Assembly (NCBI GenBank): GCA_014773175.1 | Contig: VXCM01002104.1 | Span: 1-64,000, forward strand | Direction of reading: 5' to 3' | Length of the DNA: 64,000 bases | Source: Lucifuga dentata | Taxonomy: Eukaryota > Chordata > Actinopteri > Ophidiiformes > Bythitidae | Part shown: positions 58,555 to 64,000 of the stretch, piece after piece | How the letters are laid out: every line of letters begins with the position of its first letter | Numbering within the stretch: position 1 is the stretch's first letter | Notes under the pieces: generated by a model | Seen by the model: the letters and a program-made list of their open reading frames with translations, nothing else | The model's database searches: none | Told to the model about the DNA's origin: nothing | Made by a program: the position numbers and the translations under genes

Positions 58555-58742
58555 GTAAGCTTTTATAGTAACTATGGCAGTAATGTAAAGAATGTACTAC
58601 AATACTTTTATTGCCGTTACTGCTATAAAGTACACGTCTGTCTCTCTTTTAGCTATAGGTACTTGTAACGAATGTAAATAAGTAGATGCGGCACTTCTTC
58701 CTTGTTTTTGCTCAGGTGTGTGAAAGTTACGGTCCCTCCTCA

Positions 58743-59268
58743 GGTTGATTGATAAGTACTGAGCCTACAGAAGTGAACAAAGGCTGTAATGTTCTGATCA
58801 TGCAGTGATTATGTATTTAATCACTTCTGTCAATGATTACAGCTTTAAAACTATATTCAGTATCCACCCAACTCACCTTAGCTATATCCCTCAGAATTTC
58901 ATGTTGCCCTTAACATGAAAAAGACTTTTGTTGGAACCTGTTTGGCCTCAGATGATGACATCATGTTGGCTGTGGAGGATTTTTTTTTTTTTTTTTANTT
59001 TTTTTTTTTTTTTTTAACATCTAAGAATAGAATAAAATGTCTCCAGCATCATAAGATGAAGCACATCAAGGTGAAAGTAGATTAATAGAGAAAGTCAGAT
59101 TTTTCTGTTCCTTTCTGTTATGTCCAAGGGAAACCGAACATCACAACCGAGATCGGCTGAGAAGAATGCTACCGATATGATCCCGGCTTGGACTTCGAGC
59201 AAAGTCCCTTCACAGTACTAAAGCCCCTCATTGTTTTTGTACTAAGCTCAGAACTTACCAATCAACCC
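58743..59268. mobile_element. Mariner-like element remnant
   Basis: The left terminus GGTTGATTGATAAGTACTGA pairs with a right terminus whose complement is GGTTGATTGGTAAGTTCTGA. Inside, near 58916-58980, a frame reads NMKKTFVG then CLASDDDIM, resembling worn mariner transposase C-terminus. A poly-T tract with an N (58998) interrupts it. It has no usable open frame. Confidence 0.65.
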
Positions 59269-59890
59269 TTGAATGTTGTCTGTAAATTATGTAGGAAATT
59301 GGTTTAGGGATATCAGTACCATCTAGTGTCGGTTATCCACCTTTAAGAGCAAACAAATTTCTTGTACAACATGAAGTCCCTCCTCGGGGCCCCTGAAGGC
59401 TTTCTCCCCTTAGATGTGGCCCTCTGTGAAACCACATGTGTCATTGTATGCATCAGACATGGCAGGTTGAGTGGGTTTAGACATAACAAACTGCCTCGCT
59501 GCCTCCTGTTTTATATCCAGACTCATTTCCGGCTCAGATTTCAGCTTTGGTCCAGATCACAAAAGCCTGTTTCTTTGTTATGGGCCCTCAGCATCTTCAC
59601 CATTCCCTCATCACCTCAAAACGAGTCTTACTGCTTTGATATTTCCTGTTTTGAAGGAATACAGGCTTGTATGGTAGTGATGTTGTTGTTGTTGTTGTGT
59701 GTGTGTAAGTTTAGAATATTACACTTTTTCTGACAAGTTAAGGAGTTCTTAGAGCCATAGTGTACACTTGGCCCATAAACAGAGATGTTTCATCAATAAA
59801 AATAATGACATTCTCATGCAGAGTTAATTTCCAATGAATTCACATACATACATTCTGTGCTAAAATTAAACTATATATTCAGCCTTATTA

Positions 59891-60026
59891 CATCCATCCA
59901 TCCATTTTCTGTACCCAGTTGTCCTGTTAAGTGTCATGGGGGGTGCTGGAGCCTATGCCAGCGGTCATTGGGTGAAAGGTGGGGTACACCCTGGACAGAT
60001 CGCCAGTCTATCACAGGGCTGACACT
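59891..60026 (+). repeat. Short dispersed teleost repeat
   Basis: Begins with CATCCATCCATCCATTTTCT and contains GGGGTACACCCTGGACAGAT then CGCCAGTCTATCACAGGGC, a phrase that recurs across teleost genomes. Likely the 3' tail of a non-LTR retroelement; class uncertain. Confidence 0.6.
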
Positions 60027-60160
60027 TATGAATTCTTTCTGAAATCTCTATACACATTGATAACATAATTCTTATTCTCTTTCCTAATATTTCATATCAC
60101 ATATTTAATGCAACATTAATGCAAAATCTAATTTGAATGAGGCACTTGGTTTTTGAAAGC

Positions 60161-60837
60161 TTAAAGGACCATACTACCCATTTTGCATGTTTGAACGTAT
60201 TATATTCAATTTTCATACCCCTAAGGTTACTGACAATCATTTCCCAAAGGATAAAACCATATTTCAGCTTTCCTGGTATTTTGCAAAACCTCTTAATCTT
60301 TCAAAATCAAATATTAAAGTGATACACCCACCTTAAAAATGGATATTTCACCTGCTAATAGTTACGCAGCCTTATGAAATCACAGTCATTTAAATTTTTC
60401 AGTAAACACAGGTCTTCTTTTGGGACTATATTCCCCGGTGGAGACATACATTCACNAATTTTTCAGTAAACACAGGTCTTCTTTTGGGACTATATTCCCC
60501 GGTGGAGACATACATTCACTCCGCGCTTCTTATTGTGCTTAAACGTTAAAATTACTAAACTTCGAAAAAAAAACCTGAATACATGTCTTGTTCGTAATGA
60601 CGGATTACCTATCTCAAGAATGTTTCAAGTATCAACAAGTTGATTTTAATAACGTAATAGCGTAACAGAATAAACGGAAACCAATGGCGGTCTGGAAGGT
60701 AGGAAAAAATTTTTTTTAACTCACCATTCCAGTAGTATGCTTTGGGGAATGATTGTCAATATATCCTAATATATTCAATTTTCATGCATGAAAATTGAAT
60801 ATATTAAACATAGAATGTGGGTGGTATGGTCCTTTAA
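60161..60837. mobile_element. TTAA-flanked MITE, copy B
   Basis: Terminal inverted repeats: TTAAAGGACCATACTACCCA at 60161-60180 and its complement with one mismatch at 60818-60837. The element is bounded by TTAA on both sides, which would suit a piggyBac-type element. It includes an exact 63-bp assembly duplication around an N (60393-60519), so the true length is about 613 bp. It has no coding capacity and shares internal blocks with copy A at 39 kb. Confidence 0.72.
60767..60806. repeat. Perfect 40-bp palindrome without spacer
   Basis: TAATATATTCAATTTTCATG (60767-60786) is followed at once by its exact reverse complement (60787-60806). It lies near the right end of MITE copy B. Confidence 0.95.
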
Positions 60838-61273
60838 AGTGCTAAATTTGGGTTGTCACACCAAAGAGGGATTTCATTTCTTATTTTTCTGCATGTATGA
60901 ACCAGAACTGAACGTCTTTAGAGTATAAGAGCTCATAAAATCTTGTGGGGCAACAAAGTTGTAACTCATGACATCACAAAGAATGGGATCGTTCTTCTTG
61001 TAGCTTTAGGAAAGAAGAGTGTTGTTTGTTCACCCTTACTGGCTAAAGTGCCCCGGGGCAGAGCAATAACCCATGGATTCTTAAAATGAGAGACATTCCC
61101 CCTCTCTGACATCATCAGCAGCCAGAGCCGGTTTTTCACAGAGTTCACACTTTGACACCAGAACTCTGCAGTTCTTGTTTTACCAGAGGAAGAAAGTCTG
61201 TAACTCACTGTTTAGCACACAGAGAAAGTTTTCCTGTTGGTTAATTGGATTTCTAGTAAGTGAGATTTATGGT

Positions 61274-61297
61274 GCGTGTGTGTGTGTGTGTGTGTGA
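61274..61297. repeat. (GT)n microsatellite
   Basis: Short GT run; unremarkable. Confidence 0.85.
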
Positions 61298-61706
61298 GTC
61301 TGTTGCCCAAAGCAGCATTACAGTCTGAACCCAAATTCCCAGGAGTGCTAATTTAAGTAATGAGGTAGGGGAAAAAAGCGTCTATTTTTGCATGCAGCTG
61401 CTGCATCTGCAAACAAATGCTGAACACTTGTGAAAATATGCTGTTATTATTTTCCCAGAGATGATTTTGCTTTAAATTTTTTTTTGCGACAAAGCAAGAA
61501 CAAAGTGAAAAGCGCAGGAACACTCACAGCTCCTGCNCCCCCCATATCTGCAGGATGTTAATGTGGCTGTTTCGTCAGCCTAAACACACAAGATGCTGAC
61601 CTAAGCAAGATTGAAAGGGATGAATTGTGGAGTTTATTTGCGCCGATAATTAAATTCTCAAGTAATCTCTGAACATGTCGCGCTTCCCTCAAAGGTTTTC
61701 AGAGGT

Positions 61707-61737
61707 TGACACAGCAACCTCAAAGGTTGCTGTGTCA
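61707..61737. repeat. Perfect 14-bp inverted repeat, 3-nt loop
   Basis: TGACACAGCAACCT, loop CAA, then the exact complement AGGTTGCTGTGTCA. The stem is GC-balanced and would fold stably as RNA on either strand, but it is too short for a microRNA precursor. Confidence 0.92.
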
Positions 61738-62280
61738 GCACGTCAGCATGGCGTCTTCATAGATTTCTCCCCAGTGCCAGTCACACATTCACCATTTTCA
61801 CCTCTTTGACATGATATAAATAACCTTACTCCACATTATAAATAAGTGACATGTGACAAACTGTCCTGTCTTTTTCTACCAGCTGTCTCTCTGTCTTTGC
61901 TGTCTTTCTTCATCAGCAAGCCTTGTTGGTTTCTGCCTGTTGATGCATGACGTAGCAGGCATGATTATTTTTAAAGAGAAAGTTTTGGGTTAATATCATA
62001 TTCTGCTTCTTGTCTTTTAAATAATCTATTTTTTAAAAAAGTAACTGATTAATCATTGTTGTCATTAATCAAATAAATACTGTAATTATATTCTTTATTT
62101 CATATCATTGTATATTGAATAACTTGTGTTTTCAGATGGTTATGCTAAAATAAGCAGATTGAAGGGTTACTTCCTGTTATTTCACACTTGCAGATAGTAC
62201 CAACATGTCATCTAAAGCACCAAGAGGAAGTCCTCTTTCAAATATTTAGGATTTGAAGCTAGCTGCTGAGTGACACTGCA

Positions 62281-62313
62281 TTTATTTATTTATGCATTTA
62301 TTTATTTATTTGT
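62281..62313. repeat. (ATTT)n-like microsatellite
   Basis: Interrupted ATTT units. Confidence 0.8.
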
Positions 62314-62757
62314 AGAATTGAAGCATTTCACAATTTCTACAACCAGCCCTGCTGCTGAGAAGCAGAGTGTGTTGTGATTAAGGAGGATAAGTACTGCATC
62401 TACAAACTTCTCTGGCCTTGAGAATTAAATGCTGCCGAAATCATCACACGCTTTTTTGAAGTAGAAGCACCACACCTTTCCATGTGATAATTACTGCAGG
62501 CTTATTTAACTAAGTTACACTTAATACAAAGCAGCTCTGTAAGAAATACAGTAGAGCGCCTTGAGTTATATGCTGGCACTTCAAATAGCTGGAAGCATGG
62601 GTGGGTAGGAGCATGGGGGGCTAGCACTGCTACCACTGCAAAATACACAAGTGTATGCAGACGTGTCTCTCAAAGTGTATATGCACGATGAAATATCATG
62701 ACTTGTTATTTATCTGCAGAAACTCATCTTGCTTGACTCTAGCTGGACACCGTAGAG

Positions 62758-62952
62758 CAGGGGTCACCAATCATGTGCCAAGGAGGTCCAAGATGCTGCA
62801 GGTTTTCTTTCCAGCCAGTCACTAAAGCAGGTAGTTTCACTGATCACCACTCCTTCAGTTTGAAGAAAGGAGTTCATCAGTGAAATCACCTGCTGAACCA
62901 CACTGGTTGGAAAGAAACCCTGCAGTGTCTTAGACCTCGCTGGGGACCCCTG
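62758..62952. mobile_element. hAT-type MITE with perfect 8-bp target duplication
   Basis: A 195-bp palindromic element with termini CAGGGGTCACCA and TGGGGACCCCTG. It is flanked on both sides by CCGTAGAG (62750-62757 and 62953-62960), an exact 8-bp target-site duplication. CAGGGGTC termini and 8-bp duplications are the signature of hAT elements of the Charlie type. Most of the interior folds back on itself. It has no coding capacity and was mobilised in trans. Confidence 0.9.
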
Positions 62953-64000
62953 CCGTAGAGTGTATGGAGATCAGGTTGGAGTTGTGAGTGTTTAGTACTC
63001 TAAAAGGCCACATTTCATCTTTGATCATTTATTTCCTCCCTGTCGCTGCTCTGAATCTTCCCCCTGAGATGTTTAAACTGAAGGTCAAGTCGCTCCATTC
63101 TTTCTGTTGGGCAAAGCAAACTGCCTCCTTGAAGAACAAATAACAAGAGAAACTGTAGGAGAGAAGACAACAATGGGAGCATAGTGGGAGGAGTCCTGCT
63201 AACGGTCAATGTGAAGGCTGTGTTGTATTTTTAGTTTTCCTGAGGGCTCGTCACGCGGGATGAAACGCTGGCACTATGTTCTGGAGGTTACTTTGTTTTT
63301 GGATCGCTCCATTGTGTCGGATCCAATCTCTCGTTGCTGGTTTCTACTGTAATTAGTGACGCTGTGCAGTTTCCCACTGACCTCACAGAGTGAAATAACG
63401 AGTCCGTGCTGTACAACTTCTTAGACTGTAAGCCGTGACCCAAAATTGAGCCACAGGGTTTAGTTCTGTTTAGTCTCTGCATGACAGAAGGAGGAAAACA
63501 CACAAGTTAAAGGCCTAAATTTCTCATTTAGATCCTGAACTGAAAATGTTTGAAAGGCATATTTGGTCTGTTCTTATGTTGTTGAACTGTGAGTTTTGGC
63601 TGTGTTGATTGCTGAGGATCTGCTGTAGCATCATCAACAAGGCATTTATGCTGAATTCAGCGTAGCATGTTGACAAAACAAAGGAAGCGAGCACAGGCCT
63701 GTTTAATCATCAACCTCCATTGTCTGCCCTTTAAAGCACCACTCAAACCGTTCATTTCATTTCTCTTCTTTCTTTAATCCTTTAATTTCTTTAATCCTAT
63801 TCACTGAAAGGTTTGGTTTATGACAACAGATTCAGATCAGCTGTAAATCAGACAAAACAAGCCCTCCATTTTGACCTGCAAATACTTATACTAAACATTG
63901 TGTAACGTCCCCCCATCCAGTCAAGTTTTTGTAAAGTAAACCCACATGTGCTGGAAACGTGTTCCTTTATCTCATGTCAACACAAATCAGTGAATAATTT

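Larger units (their letters stand above)
58555..64000 (+). other. Probable first intron or intergenic DNA, transposon-rich
   Basis: No coding exon is recognised to the window end. It holds a mariner remnant, a short dispersed repeat, a TTAA-flanked MITE, a hairpin, and a hAT-type MITE, each listed separately. Confidence 0.5.

Noticed and set aside
59362..59733. 123-codon open frame
   Set aside because: No homology recognised, and it lies beside transposon sequence and ends in a GTT/GT repeat.
61707..61737. Possible microRNA precursor
   Set aside because: A 14-bp stem with a 3-nt loop is far shorter than a pre-miRNA, and the flanks do not extend the pairing.

Overview
The window is nuclear DNA from a ray-finned fish, probably a percomorph-type teleost. 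The evidence is split genes with GT-AG introns, vertebrate orthologues in every recognisable exon, long CA/GT/GA microsatellites, and many short non-autonomous DNA transposons. There is no bacterial, plasmid or viral gene organisation. All identifications come from reading exons and comparing them with remembered family sequences; no search was run.

Layout, left to right. A U5 spliceosomal snRNA gene lies on the minus strand at about 0.7-0.8 kb with a readable snRNA promoter (PSE and a Staf/ZNF143-like distal element). mfsd13a (TMEM180, an orphan major-facilitator membrane protein) is on the minus strand, 8 coding exons at 2.6-6.5 kb, with a probable leader exon near 9.4 kb. sema4g (class 4 transmembrane semaphorin) is on the plus strand, 14 coding exons from 14.7 to 36.8 kb, including a 9.8 kb first coding intron. 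mrpl43 (mitochondrial large-subunit ribosomal protein) is on the minus strand, 3 exons at 42.7-44.1 kb. twnk (Twinkle, mitochondrial replicative helicase) is on the plus strand, 6 coding exons at 45.0-48.4 kb. After a 9 kb gap with no recognisable gene comes a plausible non-coding first exon at about 58.3-58.55 kb. From the human order SEMA4G-MRPL43-TWNK-LZTS2 it may belong to lzts2; the rest of the window would then be its first intron.

Spliced reading frames join in phase across every exon: mfsd13a 506 aa, sema4g 881 aa, mrpl43 151 aa, twnk 724 aa. No frameshifts or premature stops were found in the four coding genes. mfsd13a and sema4g lie head to head, sema4g and mrpl43 tail to tail, and mrpl43 and twnk head to head across about 0.9 kb between start codons. 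The last pair both serve mitochondrial gene expression or maintenance and probably share a promoter.

The spaces between genes and the introns hold simple repeats and small transposons: a hAT-type MITE with a perfect 8-bp target duplication, two copies of a TTAA-flanked MITE family, mariner remnants with matching termini, and an unassigned inverted-repeat element. Sixteen single-N positions mark assembly joins. Three of them sit between exact duplicates and are almost certainly artefacts. I did not find a new multi-gene system. The more interesting items are the complete U5 gene, several perfect DNA palindromes, identical three-codon upstream ORFs (ATG-TGT-stop) in the sema4g and twnk leaders, and a polyadenylation signal that overlaps the mrpl43 stop codon.
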